Source: an uncultured Saprospiraceae bacterium | GTDB taxonomy: Bacteria; Bacteroidota; Bacteroidia; Chitinophagales; Saprospiraceae | DNA length: 16,217 bases | Reading direction: 5' to 3' | NCBI GenBank assembly: GCA_937967535.1 | Contig: CALCMV010000321.1 | Location: 1-16,217 of the forward strand | Part shown: piece by piece, positions 1-6,051 of the stretch | Layout: each line of letters begins with the position of its first letter | Numbering within the stretch: position 1 is the first letter of the stretch | Position numbers and translations under genes: made by a program | The notes under the pieces: generated by a model | The model's database searches: none | What the model was told of the DNA's origin: nothing | The model's input: the letters and a program-made list of their open reading frames with translations, nothing else

Positions 1-10
1 AATTGAAAAC

Positions 11-89
11 TGCCACAAAGACACGAAGACACAAAGTATAAATTGCTGATAAGCATGAAAATTCTTTGTGCCTTTGTGTCTTTGTGGCA
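11..89. repeat. 26-bp inverted repeat with 27-nt loop
   Basis: Positions 11-36 and 64-89 are reverse complements over 26 bases with two mismatches, separated by 27 bases. The arms are built from the phrase CACAAAGACAC, that is, a short CACAAAG-type motif repeated inside each arm. It would form a strong hairpin or cruciform. No uridine tract follows, so it is not an obvious intrinsic terminator. My recollection is that CACAAAGACAC-type palindromes are dispersed in Bacteroidota intergenic DNA, but I cannot verify that here. No gene is visible between 1 and the pyrR promoter. Confidence 0.8.
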
Positions 90-186
90 AAATTAAAGAT
101 GTGCAGTAGTATGTGTTTTGGCTTTTCATATCTGATTGCCCTTAATATTTTACACACTCTATTCAAATACTTCCAACTATTCATCA

Positions 187-218
187 TTTTGCAAAACCAC
201 CACAAAGCATTATCTTTG
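187..218 (+). promoter_or_regulatory. pyrR promoter, Bacteroidota type
   Basis: TTTTG at 187-191, a 19-base spacer and TATCTTTG at 211-218 match the Bacteroidota primary sigma factor consensus (TTTG, 19-20 bases, TAnnTTTG). Transcription would start at about 224-226. This places the GTG at 218, the first in-frame candidate start of pyrR, inside the -7 box and upstream of the mRNA, so translation should begin at the ATG at 260. It is the best promoter match in the window. Confidence 0.75.
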
Positions 219-259
219 TGAAGAAGTTAGAAGTTACCCATTCAAACTTAAACTTAATT

Positions 260-826
260 ATGCAAGACCGCGTCATATTAGAGGGCAAAAAATTTAAATT
301 TACCATTGACCGGCTTTGTCATCAACTCATTGAAAATCATGGTGACCTCAGCGAGTCTTGCCTAATTGGTGTGCAACCGCGCGGGGTGCTTTTTTCCAAT
401 CATATTTACAAAAAAATCATAAAAATATTGGGCGTATCGTCTATTCGTTACGGCAAATTGGACGTGACTTTTTATCGCGACGATTTCCGAACACGCGACA
501 AACCCCTCGCAGCCAATAGCACCGAGATAGACTTTCTCGTAGATGGGCAAAAGGTGATTTTGATAGACGATGTGCTGTATACCGGACGCACGATTCGCGC
601 TGCCCTCGATGCCCTCCAACACTACGGACGACCCGATAAAGTAGAACTCCTCTCGCTCGTAGACCGCCGTTTCAATCGCCATTTACCCATTCAATCTGAC
701 TATACAGGCATTACAGTAGATGCAGTGGACGAGGCTTATGTGGCGGTCAATTGGGCAGAAAAAACAAACGGTAATCATAAAATATTTCTATATCCAAAGA
801 AAATAGATGAGAGACGAGAGACATGA
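260..826 (+). CDS. pyrR: PyrR, pyrimidine operon regulator / uracil phosphoribosyltransferase
   Basis: PyrR family protein of the type I phosphoribosyltransferase fold; members bind pyr mRNA as attenuators and/or convert uracil plus PRPP to UMP. From the ATG at 260 it has 188 residues, close to the usual 175-185. The PRPP-binding loop VILIDDVLYTGRT lies at residues 99-111, with an upstream IGVQPRG segment at 37-42 and a DRR segment near 135-137. The frame is open back to a GTG at 218, but that codon lies in the promoter -7 box, and PyrR proteins usually begin just before a VIL segment, as here. pyrB follows 77 bases downstream, which supports a pyrimidine operon. The last residues (ERRET) are encoded by GAGANNN heptamer repeats, so the natural C-terminus has been replaced or extended. 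I see no classical PyrR-binding attenuator in the short leader, so whether regulation acts through RNA here is unknown. Confidence 0.93.
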   Translation: MQDRVILEGKKFKFTIDRLCHQLIENHGDLSESCLIGVQPRGVLFSNHIYKKIIKILGVSSIRYGKLDVTFYRDDFRTRDKPLAANSTEIDFLVDGQKVILIDDVLYTGRTIRAALDALQHYGRPDKVELLSLVDRRFNRHLPIQSDYTGITVDAVDEAYVAVNWAEKTNGNHKIFLYPKKIDERRET

Positions 827-904
827 GATAAGAGACGAGAGAAAATACTCTCCTGTCTCCTGTCTCACGTCTCCTGTCTCCTGTCTCCTGTCTCACGTCT
901 CATA
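811..904. repeat. Heptanucleotide inverted array between pyrR and pyrB
   Basis: Five units of GAGANNN (811-845) are followed after 3 bases by eight units of TCTCNNN (849-904), all in exact 7-bp register. TCTC units are mostly TCTCCTG with TCTCACG variants. The two halves pair GAGA with TCTC every 7 bases, giving a periodic hairpin of about 30 bp with 3-nt internal loops. The array covers the last five codons and stop of pyrR, fills the whole gap and ends on the A of the pyrB start codon (ATG 904-906). In mRNA the start of pyrB would sit at the base of, or just outside, this structure. Confidence 0.9.
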
Positions 905-1836
905 TGTTAAGTACCAAGCATTTACTCGGCATCAAATACATTACACGCGAAGATATTGAGTTGATACTCAGTACGGCGGAGCAATTTAAGGAAGTGATTA
1001 ATCGCCCTATAAAAAAAGTGCCTTCTTTGCGCGATATTACGGTGGCGAATTTATTTTTTGAAAATTCGACCCGTACCCGTATTTCATTTGAGCTTGCCGA
1101 AAAACGCCTTTCTGCCGATACGGTCAATTTCTCTGCCTCTTCATCTTCCGTAAAAAAGGGCGAAACACTGCTCGATACCGTCAATAATATCTTGTCTATG
1201 AAGGTAGATATGGTCGTGATGCGGCATCCGGCACCCGGCGCACATGTGTTCCTCTCGCGCCATATTGATGCCAACATTATCAATGCCGGCGACGGTACGC
1301 ACGAACACCCGACCCAAGCCCTGCTCGATGCCTATTCGATGCAAGAAGCGATTGGTGATTTGGAGGGGAAAAACATAGCAATATTTGGCGATATTTTGCA
1401 CTCGCGGGTGGCATTGAGCAATATTTTTTGTCTGCAAAAACTCGGTGCTAAGGTGCGCGTATGCGGTCCGCCCACACTCATGCCACGACATATCGAAAGC
1501 CTTGGCGTTCAGCTAAGTTATGATGTAAAAGATACGCTGCAATGGTGCGATGTCGCCAATATTCTCCGCATTCAATTGGAGCGTCAGGACATCAAATACT
1601 TCCCTTCACTCCGCGAATATACCCAACATTTTGGCATCAACCGCGAACTGCTCGACAGCCTGAAAAAAGACATTGTAATTATGCACCCCGGACCCATCAA
1701 TCGCGGTGTAGAAATCACAAGCGATGTCGCCGATTCCAAGCAATCTATCATTCTACAACAGGTGGAAAATGGTGTGGCAGTGCGTATGGCAGTACTATAT
1801 CTGCTGGCGCAGAAACGAGTAACGAGTAATGAGTAG
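904..1836 (+). CDS. pyrB: Aspartate carbamoyltransferase catalytic subunit
   Basis: Transfers the carbamoyl group of carbamoyl phosphate to L-aspartate, the first committed step of pyrimidine synthesis, in the cytosol. The 310-residue length is normal for PyrB. The carbamoyl phosphate loop STRTR is at residues 55-59, the active-site lysine region SVKKGETLLD at 82-91, HPTQALLD at 135-142 and HPGPINRG at 261-268. The HPTQ and HPGPxNRG context favours aspartate over ornithine carbamoyltransferase. It starts at the ATG directly after the heptamer array. The family usually ends near a short LYLLA segment; here the last residues (RVTSNE) are encoded by GAGTAAC/GAGTAAT repeats. No pyrI is visible. 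Same strand as pyrR, presumably co-transcribed. Confidence 0.96.
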   Translation: MLSTKHLLGIKYITREDIELILSTAEQFKEVINRPIKKVPSLRDITVANLFFENSTRTRISFELAEKRLSADTVNFSASSSSVKKGETLLDTVNNILSMKVDMVVMRHPAPGAHVFLSRHIDANIINAGDGTHEHPTQALLDAYSMQEAIGDLEGKNIAIFGDILHSRVALSNIFCLQKLGAKVRVCGPPTLMPRHIESLGVQLSYDVKDTLQWCDVANILRIQLERQDIKYFPSLREYTQHFGINRELLDSLKKDIVIMHPGPINRGVEITSDVADSKQSIILQQVENGVAVRMAVLYLLAQKRVTSNE

Positions 1837-2061
1837 CGAGAAACGAGAACTGAGAAAAGAGAAACGAGAACTGAGAAAAGAGAAAAGAGAAAAGAGAAAA
1901 GAGAAAAGAGAAAAGAGAACTGAGAAAAGAGAAAAGAGAAAAGAGAAAAGAGAACTGAGAAAAGAGAACTGAGAAAAGAGAAAAGAGAACTGAGAAAAGA
2001 GAAAAGAGAAAAGAGAACTGAGAACTGAGAAAAGAGAAACGAGAAAAGAGAAAAGAGAAAA
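1817..2061. repeat. GAGANNN heptanucleotide array, 35 units
   Basis: A continuous 245-bp array in 7-bp register: 21 units GAGAAAA, 8 GAGAACT, 3 GAGAAAC, and at the left edge three GAGT units (GAGTAAC, GAGTAAT, GAGTAGC). The plus strand is nearly all purine, with mirror symmetry that could favour triplex (H-DNA). It begins inside the last codons of pyrB. The left GAGT units look like the more diverged edge, and the central run of six identical GAGAAAA units looks recently expanded. Confidence 0.97.
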
Positions 2062-2072
2062 GAGGGTAATTT

Positions 2073-2170
2073 TCTCACATCTCTTTTCTCACATCTCTCG
2101 TCTCACATCTCTTTTCTCACTTCTCTTTTCTCACATCTCTCGTCTCACTTCTCTTTTCTCACATCTCCTC
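2073..2170. repeat. TCTCNNN heptanucleotide array, 14 units
   Basis: Fourteen units in exact 7-bp register, separated from the GAGANNN array by 11 bases. Units alternate: odd positions are TCTCACA or TCTCACT, even positions are TCTCTTT or TCTCTCG, then a final TCTCCTC, giving a 14-bp higher-order period. The stop codon of the minus-strand WG-repeat gene (2169-2171) falls on the last unit. Together with 1817-2061 it is a large head-to-head inverted arrangement filling the whole gap between the convergent pyrB and WG genes. It may act as a bidirectional terminator-like hairpin, which is inference. Confidence 0.95.
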
Positions 2171-3176
2171 ACTTCACCTTCACAAACATCTCGTCATTAT
2201 TATCCTCAAATTGGCAGGGGATGATGAGCTTGCCTTTTTTATTGATGTAGCCCCATTTGCCGTTCATTTTGACGGCAGCGAATCCTTCGGAAAACGGGCG
2301 GGTATCTTCAAAACGCGGGGCAATGACCACTCCCTTTCGATGATGGATGAAGCCCCATTCATCATCGATTTTTACAGCAGCCAAGTTTTCCGAAAATCCT
2401 TGTACATCATCAAATCGGGCTTTGCGTTTGATGGTTCCGGTCTTGGTGGCAATGCCGTATTTTTCATCGCCGATTTTGCAGAATACCCGATTTTTGTAGA
2501 CTGAACCGAGGGCATCATAACGCGCCGATGTGAGGATTTTTCCGCGTTTATTTTTGATGCCTATTTTATCGTTTTCATCATAAAAATAAACGTAATCTTG
2601 TCGTTTGAGAATGAGGTGATTGAGAAAGGGTTTGTCTACTTTTTTGCCTTTTTTATCAATAAACAAAATACGTCCTTCTGCGTCTTGTACCGAACCGATA
2701 CCTTTGTAAAAATCAAAAGCCTGCGCGTATTCTATGGGAATGACGACCTCGCCGGATTTGTTGATATAGCCCGCTTTGCCGCCCATTTCGACCATGCTCA
2801 AGCCTTGCGAAAAACTGAATGTATAATCGTATTGAAAAGGTATCACCAACTGATTTTTCGGATTGATGTAGCCGTATTTTTCGCCTTTTTTGACGGCAGC
2901 AAGTCCTTCCCAAAACCAATTTGCGTAGTCGTATTGGGCTGCAATGACCATGCGCCCCGACTTGTCTATGTAACCCCATTTTCCATCTACCATGACAGGC
3001 GCGAGATTTTCACTGAAAGAAAACGCTTCCTCGTATTGTGGTTCGGCAATGTACTTGCCCTCATCGTTGATAAAGCCAAATTTACCGTCTTTTTTGATGA
3101 GTGCAATATGATTTTGTGCAAAGGAAATACTGGAAAGTGTAATTGAGATTAAAAATAAAAAAATCGTTTTGTGCAT
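2169..3176 (-). CDS. Secreted WG-repeat protein
   Basis: A 335-residue protein with an N-terminal signal peptide (positive HK, hydrophobic stretch, likely cleavage after SISFA at residue 20). The rest is about nine WG/KWG beta-repeats of roughly 32-40 residues, each centred on a phrase such as DGKWGYIDKSG or NGKWGYINKKG; some are degenerate (EGRILFIDK, NDKIGIKNK). WG-repeat proteins are common in Bacteroidota and are thought to form extracellular or periplasmic beta-structures; their ligand is generally unknown. There is no C-terminal sorting domain or lipobox, so a periplasmic location is likely. It is convergent with pyrB, and its stop lies in the heptamer array. Confidence 0.85.
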   Translation of the reverse strand: MHKTIFLFLISITLSSISFAQNHIALIKKDGKFGFINDEGKYIAEPQYEEAFSFSENLAPVMVDGKWGYIDKSGRMVIAAQYDYANWFWEGLAAVKKGEKYGYINPKNQLVIPFQYDYTFSFSQGLSMVEMGGKAGYINKSGEVVIPIEYAQAFDFYKGIGSVQDAEGRILFIDKKGKKVDKPFLNHLILKRQDYVYFYDENDKIGIKNKRGKILTSARYDALGSVYKNRVFCKIGDEKYGIATKTGTIKRKARFDDVQGFSENLAAVKIDDEWGFIHHRKGVVIAPRFEDTRPFSEGFAAVKMNGKWGYINKKGKLIIPCQFEDNNDEMFVKVK

Positions 3177-3279
3177 TGTTCAATTTTTGTACTTATAAGT
3201 CCGTCAGTCTGACAGCGAAAGTAAGGAATGGTGGCTATCAGTTCATAGTTCATAGTTTTTTACAATCAATTAAATTGCA

Positions 3280-3305
3280 TCCCGATACCGATAGCTATAT
3301 CGGGA
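3280..3305. repeat. CCCGATA/TATCGGG palindrome
   Basis: TCCCGATA (3280-3287) and TATCGGGA (3298-3305) form an 8-bp stem around a 10-nt loop. The same CCCGATA...TATCGGG core is the centre of the perfect palindrome at 9436-9495, which suggests a dispersed palindrome family. Confidence 0.6.
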
Positions 3306-3452
3306 AAGCTCAAAATAAACTCGTCGAAATCGACAACTTATTATCCGACCGTTTTTAAAACGATATGAATAAGGCAAATGTTATTCCGAAATGGTGAGTA
3401 AGGATTGTTTAGAGTATGTTTTACAAAGTAATTATGTGGGTTTATTATAATC

Positions 3453-3483
3453 AAAAAAGCCTCGCGCAATGCACGAGGCTTTC
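3453..3483 (-). terminator. Rho-independent terminator after tRNA-Leu
   Basis: A 9-bp stem (AAAGCCTCG at 3456-3464 with CGAGGCTTT at 3474-3482) and a 9-nt loop. On the minus strand it is followed by a run of T complementary to the A run at 3453-3458. It lies just after the 3' end of tRNA-Leu on that strand, so it probably ends that transcript and perhaps the whole rseP-hscB-tRNA unit. Confidence 0.8.
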
Positions 3484-3503
3484 TAAATTACTGATTATCA
3501 GTG

Positions 3504-3587
3504 TACCTGAGGCGGGAATCGAACCCGCACTCACTTGCGTGAACTGGATTTTGAATCCAGCGCGTCTACCAATTCCGCCACTCAGGC
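3504..3587 (-). tRNA. tRNA-Leu (CAA anticodon)
   Basis: On the minus strand the acceptor GCCTGAG pairs with CTCAGGT, the last pair being G-T. The anticodon stem CTGGA/TCCAG encloses TTCAAAA, giving anticodon CAA, which reads UUG leucine codons. A long variable arm (TTCACGCAAGTGAG) identifies a class II tRNA, and the T-arm is GCGGGTTCGATTCCCGC. The 3' CCA is not encoded (the discriminator A is followed by CAC). It starts 37 bases after the hscB stop on the same strand and has its own terminator. Confidence 0.95.
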
Positions 3588-3600
3588 TGGTAGAAAATTA

Positions 3601-3622
3601 AGTTTAAGTTTAAACTTGAACT
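3601..3622. repeat. AAGTTT-type near-perfect palindrome
   Basis: A 22-bp palindrome with one mismatch and no loop: AGTTTAAGTTT followed by AAACTTGAACT. It lies between hscB and tRNA-Leu, 2 bases from the hscB stop. Similar AAGTTTAAGTTTAAG phrases occur just upstream of dnaK at 14097-14135. Its role is unknown. Confidence 0.6.
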
Positions 3623-3624
3623 TG

Positions 3625-4149
3625 CTAAGAAGATGCAAATTTATTCAAATTTTCTTGAATCCGCAAAAGATAACGCTTTTTGTAGTAATATTCTTTGATT
3701 TTTTTTAATTCTGCTTCAGAAGTAGTCCCATCTTGGTAGTTTTCGAGTGTTGGTTGTACTATTTCGTAAAGCGCATTTTCTTTTTCGCGAAGCGTATTTT
3801 TTAATTGAGAAAAATTATTTTCATCAAAATCAAATTCTAATTCCATCAATGCTTCATTCACATCCATCATTTCCATCAAAAAATCTTGTGGAATTTGTGC
3901 TTTGCCTTCCTCGTCCAGTATATTTTTAAGGGATAAAATGTATTTCATCCGCTTGTCGGCATCCGATAGTGTTTGATACGCTTCATTTGTGAGGGTCGAA
4001 AGTTCCAGTATTTCCGCTTGTTTTTCTTCTGATTCAAGGGTATAGAAATCCGGGTGATATTGTTTGCTCAATTGATAAAACTTTCGTTTTACCTCATGCT
4101 CATCCAATATAAAACGTATGGGGAGTTCGTATAATTCAAAGTAATTCAA
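3625..4149 (-). CDS. hscB: HscB-like J-domain co-chaperone for Fe-S cluster assembly
   Basis: A 174-residue protein, the normal HscB length. An N-terminal J domain starts with the HscB-type MNYFELYELP and has the HPD tripeptide at residues 32-34 (YHPDFY), needed to stimulate Hsp70 ATPase. The C-terminal half is a three-helix HSCB_C-like domain (from about residue 88, with MEMMDVNEALMELE), which in known HscB binds the IscU scaffold. No hscA, iscU or fdx is adjacent, so its Hsp70 partner may be a general DnaK. It lies downstream of rseP (74-bp gap filled by a REP-like doublet) and upstream of tRNA-Leu. Confidence 0.88.
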   Translation of the reverse strand: MNYFELYELPIRFILDEHEVKRKFYQLSKQYHPDFYTLESEEKQAEILELSTLTNEAYQTLSDADKRMKYILSLKNILDEEGKAQIPQDFLMEMMDVNEALMELEFDFDENNFSQLKNTLREKENALYEIVQPTLENYQDGTTSEAELKKIKEYYYKKRYLLRIQENLNKFASS

Positions 4150-4160
4150 TGTAATGATTT

Positions 4161-4223
4161 ACGTAATACAGACATTCCTGTCTGTGCTGTGTGGAAATAC
4201 AGACAGGAATGTCTGTGTTACGT
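4161..4223. repeat. REP-like inverted doublet between rseP and hscB
   Basis: Positions 4161-4185 and 4199-4223 are reverse complements over 25 bases with one mismatch, separated by 13 bases. Each arm is itself a hairpin (ACAGACATTCCTGTCTGT) preceded by a GTAA-type tetranucleotide. A short tetranucleotide plus an imperfect palindrome, arranged head to head, is the architecture of REP/BIME elements moved by Y1 (RAYT) transposases. The right arm ends exactly one base before the rseP stop codon. No RAYT gene is in the window. Confidence 0.75.
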
Positions 4224-5561
4224 TTAACATGTCGCTGCGCCTGACCCTGTCCATGCCCGAACGACATCCATTCCATTAGCATATAAGAGTAAGCCGAAGA
4301 TTAAAAATAAGCCTATATTCATCGAAATTTCCATAAAACGCTGGCTTGGCGGACGACCAACGACCATTTCATACAGTAAAAACATCACATGTCCACCATC
4401 CAAAATCGGAATAGGGAGGATGTTCATAAATGCTAAAATGAGCGACAATATTGCAGTGATGCGCCAAAATTGTCCCCAGTCCCATTTGCTCGGAAAGAGG
4501 TTGGCAATCGTACCAAAACCGCCGAGGCTTTCAGATGCTTTGATTTTTCCGGTAAACATCATTCCGAAACCTTTGACATTGGCTGCGAGAAAATCCCAAC
4601 CCTTTTTGACACCTGTTGCCATTGCCGGACCAAGTGCATATTTTTCCATATCATAATCAAGAAAACGCACTGGACCGTATGGTCTGACCCCCATGACTCC
4701 GCAAGAATCAAGGGTGATTTTTTCAGTCCATGTTTTATCATTTCGGACGAATGTGACTGCTATGGTTTCTTCTCGATGCGCTTTTGCTTCTTTCACAAAT
4801 TCATCGAAAAAAGCAATCGGTTTGTCATTGAACGCAATGATAGAATCTCCTTCTTCCAAGATATTTTCGGCGGGCATATCTTCTGATATTTCCGATGCCA
4901 CAAATGCAAATCTGGGGATTACGAAGTCGCCGCGATAACCCGCTAATTTACTAACATATTTTTCATCTATATCAAGCGTAATTGGCTGTCCGTTGCGCTC
5001 TATGGTCATGGTATTGGCTTCATTGAAGACTATCTCCTTACGCAAATCCCCAAAATCTTCAAGCGGTTTTCCACCGATAGAAACTATCTTATCACCGTTT
5101 TGTAAACCCATTTCTCTGCCCAGTTCATCTACATAAATACCATGCGTCACGTTTTCATTGGGCAGGTATTTTTCTCCCCAAATAAATAAAACCATTCCCC
5201 ACAACAAAAAACCCAAAATGAAATTGACCGTCACCCCGCCAATCATAATAATGAGGCGTTGCCAAGCAGGTTTGGAGCGAAATTCCCATGACTCCGGTGG
5301 TTTTTCGAGTTGTTCTTTGTCAAAACTCTCATCGAGCATGCCCGATATTTTGACATATCCGCCAAGCGGCAACCAACCAATACCATATTCTGTTTCCCCA
5401 ATTTTCTTCTTAAATAAGGAAAACCAAGGATTGAAAAACAAATAAAATTTTTCGACTCGCGTACCAAACAAACGTGCAGGGAAAAAATGTCCCCATTCGT
5501 GCAATACTACAAGTATAGACAAACTTAATATTAATTGCCCCGCTATAACTAAATAATCCAT
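4224..5561 (-). CDS. rseP: RseP-type site-2 zinc metalloprotease
   Basis: Inner-membrane intramembrane protease of family M50B. In known systems it cleaves transmembrane anti-sigma factors after a first periplasmic cut, releasing an extracytoplasmic sigma factor, and it also clears signal peptides. The 445-residue length is typical. The zinc motif HEWGH is at residues 21-25 in the first transmembrane helix, the second metal motif LDGGH at 387-391, and a hydrophobic helix at about 105-130. The middle carries two PDZ-like regions (the first with LQNGDKIVSIGGKPL, the second with LEEGDSIIAFNDKPI). It starts at the ATG at 5561, giving a normal first helix. It is probably the first gene of a minus-strand unit with hscB and tRNA-Leu. 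Confidence 0.95.
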   Translation of the reverse strand: MDYLVIAGQLILSLSILVVLHEWGHFFPARLFGTRVEKFYLFFNPWFSLFKKKIGETEYGIGWLPLGGYVKISGMLDESFDKEQLEKPPESWEFRSKPAWQRLIIMIGGVTVNFILGFLLWGMVLFIWGEKYLPNENVTHGIYVDELGREMGLQNGDKIVSIGGKPLEDFGDLRKEIVFNEANTMTIERNGQPITLDIDEKYVSKLAGYRGDFVIPRFAFVASEISEDMPAENILEEGDSIIAFNDKPIAFFDEFVKEAKAHREETIAVTFVRNDKTWTEKITLDSCGVMGVRPYGPVRFLDYDMEKYALGPAMATGVKKGWDFLAANVKGFGMMFTGKIKASESLGGFGTIANLFPSKWDWGQFWRITAILSLILAFMNILPIPILDGGHVMFLLYEMVVGRPPSQRFMEISMNIGLFLIFGLLLYANGMDVVRAWTGSGAATC

Positions 5562-6051
5562 TTTTTAATGAGTGAATGAGTGAATTTTGAATGTAATGCG
5601 ATAATACTGAAATGCGTTAATGTGATAATGTTTTTAGCTTGTGCTATCAATAGTTCGTGCAATTTTCTTTCTAATTTAAGCAAATTATAAGTTTATTTTT
5701 TTATAAAAATTCATTATCAATATTTTCACTAAAAAACATTTAAAATTATTTTTATTTATAATTTCTTATTAATCAGTATAAACAATAAATTACACAGACT
5801 ATTGTATTATGTATTTATATAAAATTTTATTTAATAATAAACATGAACACGAAATTTTGAGTAATTCATTCAAAATTACTTTTTGGTTAAAAAGGATGCA
5901 AAAATACGGTTTTTTCCGTTCAAATGCTCTGTAATTAACAGGCTTTTAAGGGGAAATGTTGTAATTAGTCCATAGTCTACAGTCGATAGCAAATTTCGTC
6001 CACCGTCAAACGAAGTGTTCGTCAGTCGTCAAGTGAAACGTCCGTCCACCT
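5562..6051. other. AT-rich intergenic region with short repeats
   Basis: No gene seen in about 490 bases between rseP and galK, both on the minus strand. At the rseP end AATGAGTG occurs twice in tandem (5567-5582), followed by degenerate AATGCGATAAT / AATGCGTTAAT / AATGTGATAAT phrases to 5630. At the galK end lie degenerate 7-bp repeats (5967-6049). On the minus strand TATTTTTG at 5899-5906 fits the -7 consensus and could drive rseP with a leader of about 340 bases; it lacks a good -33 box. The middle (5690-5880) is extremely AT-rich with nothing else recognised. Confidence 0.5.
5967..6049. repeat. Degenerate heptanucleotide repeats after galK
   Basis: AGTCCAT, AGTCTAC and AGTCGAT are three consecutive 7-bp units (5967-5987). 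They are followed by scattered CGTCNNN units (CGTCCAC 5997, CGTCAAA 6004, CGTCAGT 6020, CGTCAAG 6027, CGTCCAC 6043), partly in 7-bp register. The block ends 2 bases before the galK stop codon. It has the same period as the pyr arrays but a different sequence. Confidence 0.6.

Larger units (their letters stand above)
3177..3503. other. Intergenic region between WG gene and tRNA-Leu
   Basis: No gene seen. On the minus strand TACTTTCG at 3216-3223 resembles a -7 box for the WG gene, 40 bases before its ATG, but no good -33 box is present. AGTTCAT occurs twice in tandem at 3240-3253, another 7-bp repeat. A palindrome with the core TCCCGATA...TATCGGGA lies at 3280-3305. The tRNA terminator is at 3453-3483. 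The remaining sequence is AT-rich without other visible structure. Confidence 0.5.

Noticed and set aside
1584..2078. 164-codon minus-strand open frame rich in F, S and L in a seven-residue period
   Set aside because: It is the translation of the heptanucleotide array continued antisense through pyrB. A 7-bp unit without stops automatically gives an open frame with a heptapeptide repeat; there is no sign of selection or of a membrane protein.
1817..2170. CRISPR array
   Set aside because: The unit is only 7 bp with 3-bp variable positions and no spacer-repeat alternation of 25-40 bp; no cas genes are present.
2211..3146. Two plus-strand open frames (2211-2504 and 2598-3146) opposite the WG-repeat gene
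   Set aside because: Antisense shadows of a repetitive gene: the WG strand has a signal peptide and clear family repeats, while the shadows match nothing and recur only because the gene repeats.
3416..3601. 61-codon plus-strand open frame across the tRNA
   Set aside because: It runs antisense through tRNA-Leu and its terminator; the tRNA is unambiguous.
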